From positions 1 to 58,227 of the forward strand of contig JABDAR010000008.1 in the NCBI GenBank assembly GCA_013289085.1: a stretch of 58,227 nt of DNA, given 5' to 3'. The stretch is from Gammaproteobacteria bacterium (GTDB lineage: Bacteria > Pseudomonadota > Gammaproteobacteria > JABCZS01). The notes under the pieces are model-generated. The model was not told the DNA's origin. It worked only from the letters and a program-made list of their open reading frames with translations, and did not search any database. This document shows, piece by piece, positions 9,303 to 18,349 of this stretch. The number at the start of each line of letters is the position of its first letter. The first letter of the stretch is position 1. The translations under genes were made by a program, and so were the position numbers.

Positions 9303-10652
9303 CTAAATACTTTGCAACACTTCACTTAAATGCTGAACTGGCGTAATTTGCATACCTGCAAATTCAGTTTTTTTCATATTGGCTTTGGGAACAATGGCGC
9401 GTTTAAAACCATGTTTTGCTGCTTCCTGTAAACGTTCTTGTCCGCCTTGAACGGGACGAATTTCACCGGCTAAACCCACTTCGCCAAATACCACTAAGTC
9501 ACTCGGTAAAGGTTGATTTCTTAAACTGGATAATACCGATAATAATACTGATAAATCACTACCGGTTTCTAAAACCCGCACACCGCCCACAGCATTTACA
9601 AATACATCCTGATCGCCAGTAACAATACCGCCATGCCTACTTAAAATGGCTAATAACATGGTTAAACGATTGGGATCTAATCCAACGCTAACACGTCTTG
9701 GATTACCTAAATGCGAACTATCCACTAAAGCTTGAATTTCCACTAGCATCGGCCGCGTGCCTTCCCAAGTCACTAAAATACTGCTGCCGGAAACTGGTTT
9801 TTCATAACGCGATAAAAATATTGAACAAGGATTTGAAACTTCTCGTAAGCCTTTATCCGACATTGCAAAAATACCTAATTCATTCACCGCGCCAAAACGA
9901 TTTTTTACTGCACGTACGATGCGAAACCGATTATCACGTTCACCTTCAAAATATAAGACGGTATCCACCATATGCTCTAATACTCTAGGTCCTGCCAGCG
10001 CGCCTTCTTTCGTAACGTGTCCAACCAGAAATAAAGTGGTATCACTTTGTTTTGCATAATGCGTCAATTTTGCAGCACTTTCTCGCACTTGTGATACTGA
10101 ACCCGGTGCAGAATTAATCGTATCCGTAAATACCGTTTGAATAGAATCAATCACGATAACTTTCGGTTGTTCTTTAATAATAATATCTAAAATAGTTTCA
10201 ATATGCGTTTGCGCAAGCAAGCGAATTTCTTTACGCGCAAGCCCTAAACGATGCGCACGCGCAGAGACTTGTTGTAAAGATTCTTCACCAGTAATATATA
10301 AAACCGGCATGTGCTGACTTAAATGACTAATCGCTTGCAATAACACTGTAGATTTACCAATTCCTGGATCGCCACCCATTAACACAACAGAACCTGGCAC
10401 TAAGCCACCGCCTAAAACCCTGTCTAACTCTGTTAATCCACAAGAAGTACGTTGATGTTCAGTCACACTGACATCTAACAAACTTTTAACCGTATTATTA
10501 ATTTCCCCAGTCAATCCTTTATGCCGCACAGATTTAGGATTTGCGATCGCCATTTCCACATAACTATTCCAAGTCCCACAATCAGGACAACAACCTATCC
10601 ACTTAGGACTACTCGCCCCACAGGATTCGCAGACGTATTGGGATTTGCTCAT
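9303..10652 (-). CDS. radA: DNA repair protein RadA
   Basis: RadA is a RecA-related, DnaB-like ATPase that promotes branch migration in recombinational repair. The 449 residues show an N-terminal C4 zinc finger (CESCG...CCPDCG), Walker A GGDPGIGKST, the RadA-specific VKNRFG motif and a C-terminal Lon-like domain (DVFVNAVGGVRVLE..SDLSVLLSVLSS). Length is normal. It is divergent from the BON-domain gene. Confidence 0.97.
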   Translation of the reverse strand: MSKSQYVCESCGASSPKWIGCCPDCGTWNSYVEMAIANPKSVRHKGLTGEINNTVKSLLDVSVTEHQRTSCGLTELDRVLGGGLVPGSVVLMGGDPGIGKSTVLLQAISHLSQHMPVLYITGEESLQQVSARAHRLGLARKEIRLLAQTHIETILDIIIKEQPKVIVIDSIQTVFTDTINSAPGSVSQVRESAAKLTHYAKQSDTTLFLVGHVTKEGALAGPRVLEHMVDTVLYFEGERDNRFRIVRAVKNRFGAVNELGIFAMSDKGLREVSNPCSIFLSRYEKPVSGSSILVTWEGTRPMLVEIQALVDSSHLGNPRRVSVGLDPNRLTMLLAILSRHGGIVTGDQDVFVNAVGGVRVLETGSDLSVLLSVLSSLRNQPLPSDLVVFGEVGLAGEIRPVQGGQERLQEAAKHGFKRAIVPKANMKKTEFAGMQITPVQHLSEVLQSI

Positions 10653-10709
10653 TGTGTTTCCTTTTAAAACTTCACTCAGTTAGCCAAAATAACAATCTAT
10701 TATATCATG

Positions 10710-10736
10710 TTGACAAATCATCACAGTAGATATAAG
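10710..10736 (+). promoter_or_regulatory. Candidate sigma-70 promoter for the BON-domain gene
   Basis: A perfect TTGACA at 10710-10715 is followed after 15 bases by TATAAG at 10731-10736; a 17-base spacer would instead give TAAGTT. It lies about 50 bases upstream of the ATG at 10784. The -35 is convincing; the spacing to the -10 is short, so this is a prediction only. Confidence 0.45.
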
Positions 10737-10783
10737 TTGTAACGCAGGTGTGTTTTATTATCTTTAAATTAAAAGGAATTGTT

Positions 10784-11077
10784 ATGAAAAAAATACTAGC
10801 GCTTGTGTCAGGTTTGTTTTTAATGGTTGCGTTTTCTGCTCATTCATTTGCTAATGTGGGTCAAGCTGCAAGTGATACTGGTACCACTACAGAAGTGAAA
10901 TCAGTATTATTAGGGCATAAATTTGATCCGCTTACAGTGCATGTTACCACTAAAGATGGCGTTGTTACTTTAGAAGGTCATGTAAAAACTGATGCCGATA
11001 AAGCTAAAGCCGCTGAAGTTGCGCAAACTGTTAAAGGTGTTAAAAGCGTTAATAATCAATTAAAAATTCAACCGTAA
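10784..11077 (+). CDS. Periplasmic BON-domain protein
   Basis: This 97-residue exported protein has a signal peptide (MKKILALVSGLFLMVAFSAHSFA) and a single BON domain: EVKSVLLGHKFDPLTVHVTTKDGVVTLEG.. and KAKAAEVAQTVKGVKSVNNQL. BON proteins (OsmY-like) bind phospholipid and protect the envelope under stress. The start at 10784 is chosen over an in-frame ATG at 10748 because it has an AAGGA site and begins the signal peptide. It stands alone between a candidate promoter and a candidate terminator. Confidence 0.88.
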   Translation: MKKILALVSGLFLMVAFSAHSFANVGQAASDTGTTTEVKSVLLGHKFDPLTVHVTTKDGVVTLEGHVKTDADKAKAAEVAQTVKGVKSVNNQLKIQP

Positions 11078-11084
11078 ATTGTTT

Positions 11085-11104
11085 GCCCCCTTTCTATAGG
11101 GGGC
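11085..11104 (+). terminator. Candidate intrinsic terminator after the BON gene
   Basis: A GCCCCC/GGGGGC stem of 6 base pairs with an 8-base loop starts 8 bases after the BON stop codon and is followed by ATTCT. The GC-rich stem stands out in this AT-rich DNA, but the T tract is weak. Confidence 0.55.
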
Positions 11105-11144
11105 ATTCTATCGTACAATTGCTGCATCATTTACAGGAGTTCTT

Positions 11145-12644
11145 ATGAGCAGCAAACCTCTACATGCCATTTCGCCCACACGTGCAGAAAATTATCCCGA
11201 ATGGTACCAACAAGTTATTACAGCTGCTGATTTAGCAGAAAATTCATCTGTGCGCGGTTGTATGGTCATTAAACCTTGGGGTTATGCAATTTGGGAACGT
11301 ATTCAAGCGATTTTAGATGCGCGCTTTAAAGCAACTGGACATGAAAATGCTTATTTCCCCTTACTTATTCCACTTAATTATTTAGAAAAAGAAGCGCAAC
11401 ATATAGAAGGTTTTGCCAAAGAATGCGCGGTGGTGACTCATACCCGTTTAGAAGCAGATGGGAAAGGCGGATTAAAACCTGCTGGTGAATTGGAAGAACC
11501 TTATATTATTCGCCCCACCAGCGAAACTGTAATTGGTGTGCAATTTTCAAAATGGATTCAGTCTTATCGTGATTTACCCGTGCTCATTAATCAATGGGCC
11601 AATGTGATGCGCTGGGAAATGCGCACCCGTATGTTTTTACGCACCAGTGAATTTTTATGGCAAGAAGGTCACACTGCCCATGCCACTGAAGAAGAGGCAA
11701 TTGCAGAAACTTTACAAATGCTTAATATTTACGCAGACTTTGCAGAAAATTGTGCGGCTATTCCTGTAATTCAAGGTGAAAAAACGCCTACTGAGCGTTT
11801 TCCAGGTGCAATCAATACTTATACGATCGAAGCCATGATGCAAGATAAAAAAGCCTTGCAAGCAGGCACATCACACTTTTTAGGCCAAAATTTTGCCCAC
11901 TCTTTTGATATCCAATATTTAGATAAAGAAGGCAAACAAGAATATGCTTGGACAACCTCATGGGGCATGTCTACTCGCATCATTGGTGGCTTGATTATGA
12001 CCCATAGCGATGATGATGGTTTAGTATTACCACCTATATTAGCGCCATTACATGCGATCATTATTCCCATTTTTAGAAACGATGAAGAAAAAACTAAAGT
12101 ACTAGATTTTTGTGAAAATTTGCAAAAACGTTTATCGCAATGTACTTATCAAAATGAAGCCATTCGCACTAAAATTGATACCCGTGATTTTAATAGCGGC
12201 GAAAAATCTTGGCATTGGATTAAAAAAGGCGTCCCCATTCGCTTAGAAATTGGCCCACGTGATATGGAAAAAAACAGTGTATTTATGGGACGTCGTGATT
12301 TAGGCGTAAAAGACAAACAATCATTCACAGTTGATGAATTTATTGAACAAAGTGCAAACATATTAAATGAAATTCAAAATAATTTATTAACCCGCGCAAG
12401 AAAATTCCAAAACGATAATTTACATATTGTAGAAGACATTAATGAGTTTAATGCTATCTTCGCAGAAAATGGCAAGAATGGATTTGTACAATGCTACTGC
12501 GCACCTGATGATGTTGAAGACATCATTAAACCCATGAAAGTCACCGCAAGATGCATACCTCTTAATCAATCTGGCAAAACAGGTATTTGTATTTTCACGG
12601 GCAAAGAGACCAACCGTCAGGTGATATTTGCAAAGGCTTATTAA
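11145..12644 (+). CDS. proS: Prolyl-tRNA synthetase, archaeal/eukaryotic type
   Basis: This class II synthetase charges tRNA-Pro. The 499-residue length, the RGCMVIKPWGYAIWERIQ start, the motif-2 region MRTRMFLRTSEFLWQEGHTAH, and the tyrosine C-terminus (FAKAY) identify the archaeal/eukaryotic-type ProRS. The usual gammaproteobacterial ProRS is about 570 residues with an INS editing domain between motifs 2 and 3; that insertion is absent here. Partial zinc-site cysteines lie near the C-terminus (CYC...RCIPL...GIC). An AGGAG site precedes the ATG. This suggests horizontal replacement of the usual enzyme or a second copy; the rest of the genome is not visible. Confidence 0.95.
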   Translation: MSSKPLHAISPTRAENYPEWYQQVITAADLAENSSVRGCMVIKPWGYAIWERIQAILDARFKATGHENAYFPLLIPLNYLEKEAQHIEGFAKECAVVTHTRLEADGKGGLKPAGELEEPYIIRPTSETVIGVQFSKWIQSYRDLPVLINQWANVMRWEMRTRMFLRTSEFLWQEGHTAHATEEEAIAETLQMLNIYADFAENCAAIPVIQGEKTPTERFPGAINTYTIEAMMQDKKALQAGTSHFLGQNFAHSFDIQYLDKEGKQEYAWTTSWGMSTRIIGGLIMTHSDDDGLVLPPILAPLHAIIIPIFRNDEEKTKVLDFCENLQKRLSQCTYQNEAIRTKIDTRDFNSGEKSWHWIKKGVPIRLEIGPRDMEKNSVFMGRRDLGVKDKQSFTVDEFIEQSANILNEIQNNLLTRARKFQNDNLHIVEDINEFNAIFAENGKNGFVQCYCAPDDVEDIIKPMKVTARCIPLNQSGKTGICIFTGKETNRQVIFAKAY

Positions 12645-12650
12645 ATAATA

Positions 12651-12992
12651 TTATGGCATTACACAAACACTCTGTTGACAACGCATAGGTTGTAAACAGT
12701 TACTGTCAAACTGACAGGCTTGGCCGGGTGTGTTGATGGCTGCAGGCGTTTGTGGCATGAGTTCACCGCACATTAAAATCTGTACAGATTCCACTGTAAA
12801 CCCCGCTTTGTTGGGAATAATATTTTGCGGCAATACTTCAATATGTTGAATGCGGATAAATTGACCTGATAATGTTGCGGTCTGTTCATGAGCAGATGCA
12901 AGTGGAATAATTTCAGATTGCTTGCAAGCAAGTGCAAACACTGCTTGGTTTATGCTTAATAAACTTATCAAGATTAATAAATGCAGTTTCAT
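12651..12992 (-). CDS. Small secreted cysteine-containing protein
   Basis: Unrecognised 113-residue protein with a signal peptide (MKLHLLILISLLSINQAVFALA) and a cysteine-rich C-terminus, CQFDSNC..MRCQQSVC, resembling short disulfide-bonded modules of secreted proteins. It is convergent with proS, 6 bases away, and divergent from the next gene. It is probably periplasmic or extracellular. Function unknown. Confidence 0.65.
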   Translation of the reverse strand: MKLHLLILISLLSINQAVFALACKQSEIIPLASAHEQTATLSGQFIRIQHIEVLPQNIIPNKAGFTVESVQILMCGELMPQTPAAINTPGQACQFDSNCLQPMRCQQSVCVMP

Positions 12993-13074
12993 ATTGATAT
13001 CCTTTTATTCACTGAGTTGCCTTTAATATTTTTTATAACATATTATAGATATTTTATATTAAGGAAATAAGATC

Positions 13075-13782
13075 ATGCCTAAAAATACACTAGTCAGCGT
13101 CAATAGTATTATATCCAAATTTGCAGAAATCTTATCATTTAATTCAATCGGTGCGAAAAATGTAGTCTCGGCAAGTACTGTGATTTCCACACAAATCTAT
13201 GATCAAAATGAGATATCTTATACAGCTGCACTGCTTAATTTTTTTATGGCAAGAGCAGGTCTGCAAGATGAGGTGCGTATTGAAGCACAAGCGGATAAAA
13301 ATAATAACGGGATTATTCATCTTAGAACTTTTGAACAGCATGCAGATGGTTTGCAAAGTATTATCAAAGATCAACATCAAGAATTTGCAGATGCATTGAC
13401 GAGCGGACGCCATTATCCTGATCCACATTTTTCTTATATATTCCCTCAAATTGTCAGACCGGAAAAGGACATTAACGGACTTAACGCAGCCATGACTGCA
13501 TTATATAGTGATAGTTTAGGCTTTAATACGAATTTTTCTTTTAGGCCCATGGCGCATATTGAAAATACAAATCGCACTCCAGGTCTTCTTGCTGCACAAA
13601 GAAATCAATTAATTTTATTTCAACCTGATTATGCATTTCATCCTGATTATGAAAACGATAAAAATGGTATTAAAGCGATAGATATAGTAACGAAGACGCA
13701 TGTTGTAAATTATCTTGCAATAATTAAAAAACCAACATCAGCGGTGATAACTGCAAATACCACAAATAAATTTACAATATAA
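13075..13782 (+). CDS. Hypothetical protein beside the Dot/Icm operon
   Basis: Unrecognised 235-residue protein without a signal peptide or membrane segment. The ATG has AAGGA upstream at reasonable spacing. The sequence is mixed alpha/beta with an acidic, aspartate-containing middle (QADKNNNGIIHLRTFEQHADG). It is convergent with dotO, 18 bases apart. Its location beside a Dot/Icm operon makes an effector role conceivable, but no translocation signal is evident to me. Confidence 0.65.
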   Translation: MPKNTLVSVNSIISKFAEILSFNSIGAKNVVSASTVISTQIYDQNEISYTAALLNFFMARAGLQDEVRIEAQADKNNNGIIHLRTFEQHADGLQSIIKDQHQEFADALTSGRHYPDPHFSYIFPQIVRPEKDINGLNAAMTALYSDSLGFNTNFSFRPMAHIENTNRTPGLLAAQRNQLILFQPDYAFHPDYENDKNGIKAIDIVTKTHVVNYLAIIKKPTSAVITANTTNKFTI

Positions 13783-13800
13783 AATATGGCGATAATTGCA

Positions 13801-16797
13801 TCAGACACTTGCCTGATAATGTTTCAAAATTTCTTGAATAATAGTTTGTAATACATTTTGACTGGATTCATCTGTCAATTCACCGGCGTCGCGCATTTCC
13901 AATAAGCGGCGCTCAACGACTTGGGCAACCGATCCATTTGGATATAAACGCGCTAAAATCTTCCGTGCAGCGCTAGGACCGATACGATCATATAAAGAGT
14001 TGCGTATATAAGCATCTTCTGCAGTGGTACTAAAAGCCCATAATTCAATGGGCCCTAACGTGTTGGTTAATAATTGCGTATTCATACCTTCTTTAGTGGC
14101 AAATTGGGCAAGAAATGTTCCGCCACCTGCACGCGGACCGTGAACACGGGTACGCAATGCTTGTTTAGCCGTATCCGATAGACCGAAAGTCTTTGCTGAT
14201 TTTTCCAAGGCTTGTGCGGGACCCGCATCCATAATAAAGACTGATGTGGCAAAATCCACCATCACTTCATCAAAATCTTCTAATGCTTGTGAGAGCAAGG
14301 CAATTTGTACTTTCCACTTCCTGCCTTCACGCATATCCACTAATACTTGATCGCGTACCGATTTTGCTTTTGCTGTACGATGAAATTCGTCAAAAACAAT
14401 ACGTTTTTGATCTTCCCGAATTTCCAAGATTCGACCACGATGGTAATCACGATAACGCTTCGGCATATCTTGCACATTCTCATTAATTAAATAATAATCA
14501 CGTCCCAAAATATAACGTGCAATCATATACATCACAGCGGTTTGTCTATCGGCAGCTTCACCACCGGTTTTTGCAACCTCATCTAAATCCAACGACACCA
14601 CGCGCGATTCACCTAAATCAAATGCGGTGGTGCGCGATAAAATGGGATATTCACGAATCGCGCTTGAAATCATCCGGCTAAATGCTTGAATCAAACTCTC
14701 ACCGGTGGGCGCAATAATTTTACCAAATAAATCTTCTACTGCAGGTGTACGACATATAGCAGCGACATCTGCCAATAAAGGCACCGCAAAACGTTGTGCT
14801 AATAATGCTTCATGTTTATGGCCTGCATCAAATAAAGCATCCGTCACTTCCCACCAGGAAGTATGTTCATCAATTTTTAATTCTAATTTATAAAGTATAT
14901 TATCAACAATTTTATCTACATTCGCTGCATAACGATGTGGATTTTGTGGATCGGAAGCAAGTTTATAGACTTCATCAACCACCATGCCGACCATATCAGA
15001 AATACCATCATAAGCACGTTCAGCACTCAAAGGTGTTGCCAATAAGGTTAAAAAATTCACCAAGAAACTACGCTCTAATGGCGTAGGAAAACGTGCACCT
15101 AATTGAGTATCAAAAGGATTAATCGCATATTCCGGCGTCATTCGCAAACGATGATAAGCCACTAAATGTTTTTTAGCAGGTGGTAGCGCTTCTTTTAACA
15201 AAGAAATTAAACCGCTACTGGATGGGCCTACATCAATAATTGCAATGCGTGGCAAACGTTCTTGCCCAGCATTTAAACAAAGCGCTAAATTAATTGCATT
15301 CGATAATACCGATTTACCCGAACCTGGACGGGCATAAATTAAATCAATCCAGGTGGTTTGCATAGAAGAACCTGGTTGATAAGGCCATAACTTTCCATCT
15401 GGAGATCGTAATAATAATGCACCATGCTGCCAAGGCGATGATGGACGTGCAATCGGTAACATATAAACGACTTCAGATAACGGTGCAACAGAAGGCGTGG
15501 CAAGACTACCTGAGGACAAGGCTAAACTACTGGAAACAACCGCACCAAAAGGATCCCCTGATACTTCAGAGACTTCACAATAACCCCAACCTTGAACTGC
15601 TTTTGCTAATTCTGCAGCACGAACTTTTAATAAAGGTTCATTGTCAGCAGGTGCCCAAGTCGTAAGCGATACTCTTAAGCGAACAACAGCATCATCGGTG
15701 CTGGTCTCAAAATATTGTAATAGCGCTCTTGAATCACTGATCATTGGATTGCTGCTGGAAGCAAAACTTAAAATCGCAGCAATAGATGCTTTAAAACCAA
15801 GTGAAGCTAAACCATTACTCTCCACCATAAACGAAATCCGCCACGGAATTTTTGCTGCGACGACCCGATTAAATAAATAGGTAAATGATTTTACTTCTTT
15901 AGGAAATAATTCAATAAAGAGCGGTGCGTAAATGCGATCGCCAATACGGCAAATACGTAGATTTAAATTTTCACCGTCACGAGGTAGAATTTGAGATGAC
16001 AATGATGGCCATAATACTTCAGAGACATCGCGCTTATGTAATTTTAATTCACGCATAGGGATACGATCACCCGGTAAATAGGGACTCCATTGTTTATCAG
16101 TAAACTCAGGATCTATGGTAAAACGTGCTTCTCTAATCACCGTATGCGCATCTAATAATTTAATGGTGAGGCCTAATGTTTCAAGTTCGGTCAATGTGGC
16201 GCGAGTGAAAGATTCATGCACTTCGCGTAATTCTGGCGTGGTTGCAATCACACTTTGTGCATAACGCATCGGTGGAATTTTTTGTTTTTTAATAGTCTCT
16301 AATTTTCTTTTATAAGATGCTTTTTGTTGTTGACTTGACATGCTGGTCGGAAATGTCCAGAGCACAATAAATGTTTTTTCTTCCGCACAATATTGGCTCA
16401 AGGTTTGCAAACGTTCATTAAATAAATCTTCAAGCTCTAACTGCAAGCGTTTAGCCGTCGCAACTGCAGGCGCTAACACTTGTTGAATTTGTTGTTTTGC
16501 CGCTTCATTGTCATATGAAAATAAAATTTGAGCGCCATGACCGGGTCTTGACAGGGCTGATTGTAAGGCATGAGAAACACCCGTATGCAAACGTTGAAAT
16601 TCTTCGGATCCTACTAAAAATTGCGCACCGTCCATTTTAATGACAGATAACAACGATCCATCTCTTGCCACTAATGTATGCGCATTATCAATGGCTTCTA
16701 GATCACAGTAGGAGCCAGCCGTTTGCTTCAATGAATTAGTGAACCATTCTAGGAATGAATCGACAGATTCTAAGACCGGTTCAAAAAAATTAGGCAT
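13801..16797 (-). CDS. dotO: Dot/Icm ATPase DotO (IcmB), VirB4-like
   Basis: DotO is the cytoplasmic hexameric ATPase at the base of the type IVB system, working with DotB to power assembly and transport. The roughly 1000 residues are normal for the family. The Walker A ARPGSGKS is near residue 490, and the C-terminal half has RIVFDEFHRT (Walker B region) and RKWKVQIALLSQ. It is the last gene of the long dot operon and follows dotN. I prefer the ATG at 16797, just past the dotN stop; another in-frame ATG at 16809 would overlap dotN. Neither has a strong ribosome site, which fits coupled translation. Confidence 0.95.
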   Translation of the reverse strand: MPNFFEPVLESVDSFLEWFTNSLKQTAGSYCDLEAIDNAHTLVARDGSLLSVIKMDGAQFLVGSEEFQRLHTGVSHALQSALSRPGHGAQILFSYDNEAAKQQIQQVLAPAVATAKRLQLELEDLFNERLQTLSQYCAEEKTFIVLWTFPTSMSSQQQKASYKRKLETIKKQKIPPMRYAQSVIATTPELREVHESFTRATLTELETLGLTIKLLDAHTVIREARFTIDPEFTDKQWSPYLPGDRIPMRELKLHKRDVSEVLWPSLSSQILPRDGENLNLRICRIGDRIYAPLFIELFPKEVKSFTYLFNRVVAAKIPWRISFMVESNGLASLGFKASIAAILSFASSSNPMISDSRALLQYFETSTDDAVVRLRVSLTTWAPADNEPLLKVRAAELAKAVQGWGYCEVSEVSGDPFGAVVSSSLALSSGSLATPSVAPLSEVVYMLPIARPSSPWQHGALLLRSPDGKLWPYQPGSSMQTTWIDLIYARPGSGKSVLSNAINLALCLNAGQERLPRIAIIDVGPSSSGLISLLKEALPPAKKHLVAYHRLRMTPEYAINPFDTQLGARFPTPLERSFLVNFLTLLATPLSAERAYDGISDMVGMVVDEVYKLASDPQNPHRYAANVDKIVDNILYKLELKIDEHTSWWEVTDALFDAGHKHEALLAQRFAVPLLADVAAICRTPAVEDLFGKIIAPTGESLIQAFSRMISSAIREYPILSRTTAFDLGESRVVSLDLDEVAKTGGEAADRQTAVMYMIARYILGRDYYLINENVQDMPKRYRDYHRGRILEIREDQKRIVFDEFHRTAKAKSVRDQVLVDMREGRKWKVQIALLSQALEDFDEVMVDFATSVFIMDAGPAQALEKSAKTFGLSDTAKQALRTRVHGPRAGGGTFLAQFATKEGMNTQLLTNTLGPIELWAFSTTAEDAYIRNSLYDRIGPSAARKILARLYPNGSVAQVVERRLLEMRDAGELTDESSQNVLQTIIQEILKHYQASV

Positions 16798-16798
16798 T

Positions 16799-17419
16799 TT
16801 AAAAATCATCCATATCTGTGTCGCTTGCTTCTAGCTTGGGCAGTATCAAAGTCGACCAATGCGCTATTTGTTCAGTAAAATGCTGTTGATTGGGTAATAA
16901 ACGCAAAGGCAACATTGCTTTTTTTTGAGCATCTTTTCCCATATTTTGTGTATCCAGTAAAGATTGACCAAATAAATCAGATATGCTGGCGTCTTTACCA
17001 AAAAGTTCATCTACCGGTTGCATCAATTGTCGTAAATTACGATACAATGATTTAGCGGTTTCAACATAAACCGTCTTAGATGCAATTAAACAAAATAACA
17101 CCCGCACCACATGCATTAATTCTGCTTGTGACATTTGAGGGAAAAAAATAACTCGATTTTCTCGCCCTAAAACGCCTAAAAAATTACATTCAATACACAG
17201 TGCGCAACAAGTGGCCAAGTTCGACAGTTCATTTTGGCGATAATTGCCGTTTATATTAGCTACTTCTTGATGCACTAAATCACGGAAACCACAATACTGA
17301 CATTTATATTTATCCCGAATAAACACTTTCTGCGCAATCTTTTGGAATTCGCTATGTTTGCGCCTGGCTTTAAACAGGCGCCAGCCATCCAGATTTGCAG
17401 AAAGTGTTAATGGATACAT
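16799..17419 (-). CDS. dotN: Dot/Icm coupling-complex protein DotN (IcmJ)
   Basis: DotN is a zinc protein of the DotL coupling complex that recruits effectors. The 206 residues show two paired-cysteine motifs, KYKCQYCGF and CCALCIECNFLG, typical of the HNH-like zinc fold of IcmJ. It ends directly at the dotO start and begins 17 bases after dotP. Length matches the family. Confidence 0.93.
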   Translation of the reverse strand: MYPLTLSANLDGWRLFKARRKHSEFQKIAQKVFIRDKYKCQYCGFRDLVHQEVANINGNYRQNELSNLATCCALCIECNFLGVLGRENRVIFFPQMSQAELMHVVRVLFCLIASKTVYVETAKSLYRNLRQLMQPVDELFGKDASISDLFGQSLLDTQNMGKDAQKKAMLPLRLLPNQQHFTEQIAHWSTLILPKLEASDTDMDDF

Positions 17420-17435
17420 CTAGTTTGCCTATTCA

Positions 17436-17810
17436 TTAAGGTTCAAAAATATCCCCACCTATTGATGTACCGGTTTTTGCACCTGTACCAAAGACAGTGA
17501 CACCTGTTGCTTCAATCATGGTCGGTAACCAAACCAAACCAATACCGATAAATAACAGCATAAAACAATGACCCAAAGTCACCTGTGCAGGGTTATCTTT
17601 ATGTTGCTTAAACTTTAAAACACCCGCGCTTGCAAACCCAATACCGGATACGTAACAAAGCGCAACAATTAAATCAATGATTTGCGCAACCGAACTCGTA
17701 GCAGTTTCGGCCAAATCACCTAGAGTTTGCTCGCCACCTGCTTGCGCAAACATTAATATGCCACCCACACTCCATAACACAATACTGGTTAAAAAAAACT
17801 TTATTCTCAT
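17436..17810 (-). CDS. dotP: Dot/Icm inner-membrane protein DotP (IcmD)
   Basis: A 124-residue protein with an N-terminal hydrophobic signal segment and two further membrane segments (ATSSVAQIIDLIVALCYVSG and LGHCFMLLFIGIGLVWLP). The LVWLPTMIEATG segment and its position between dotE and dotN match IcmD. It is distantly similar to dotE just upstream, which has LVWWPTLIDVTTYTFWG. An AAGGGG site precedes the ATG. Its exact role in the Dot/Icm inner membrane is not well defined. Confidence 0.88.
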   Translation of the reverse strand: MRIKFFLTSIVLWSVGGILMFAQAGGEQTLGDLAETATSSVAQIIDLIVALCYVSGIGFASAGVLKFKQHKDNPAQVTLGHCFMLLFIGIGLVWLPTMIEATGVTVFGTGAKTGTSIGGDIFEP

Positions 17811-17826
17811 AATCTACCCCTTATCT

Positions 17827-18342
17827 TTAAACATAAAACCCAAATGTATTCATCAATACCCTAACAAATGCACCTATATGATACGCAAATATACCGCCCA
17901 CTATATGTGTCAAGCCTTTACCCACGGTTGTCTGACTACCTTGCTCCCCAGATTTCACTATATAGTACCAACCTCGAATAAACGCAATAATACCGACTAA
18001 ACGAATCACTTCAAATGCAATCTCAATGACTGTATCGATCTCATAACCATATGTCGGATTATACGATAAAGGACTCGTTGTACCCCAAAAAGTATAGGTG
18101 GTGACATCAATTAGAGTGGGCCACCAAACCAATCCCGCGCCCACTAACATTTTAACAATTGGACCACTGAGATCCGATTGTGAACTCATCATCGTGCGAG
18201 CATCAGCCATTGATTTCATATTATACAAAGCATTAGAAATCAAAAATATGCCCAGCAAATACGTAGAAGCTGTTACCAATATACTGAGCCCTGATAAGGA
18301 CTCTGCAAAAGCTAAAAGAATACCTAGTAAATCATTATTCAT
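17827..18342 (-). CDS. dotE: Dot/Icm inner-membrane protein DotE (IcmC)
   Basis: This 171-residue protein has about four hydrophobic segments and the LVWWPTLIDVTTYTFWGT motif characteristic of IcmC. It lies 7 bases after dotF and 16 bases before dotP, as in other type IVB loci (traQ position in IncI plasmids). It is an inner-membrane component with no known enzymatic motif. Confidence 0.9.
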   Translation of the reverse strand: MNNDLLGILLAFAESLSGLSILVTASTYLLGIFLISNALYNMKSMADARTMMSSQSDLSGPIVKMLVGAGLVWWPTLIDVTTYTFWGTTSPLSYNPTYGYEIDTVIEIAFEVIRLVGIIAFIRGWYYIVKSGEQGSQTTVGKGLTHIVGGIFAYHIGAFVRVLMNTFGFYV

Positions 18343-18349
18343 AGGCAGT

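Noticed and set aside
7494..10652. FMN riboswitch upstream of the rib genes
   Set aside because: The rib genes are packed behind nrdR and glyA without a leader long enough, and I see no RFN-type conserved sequence.
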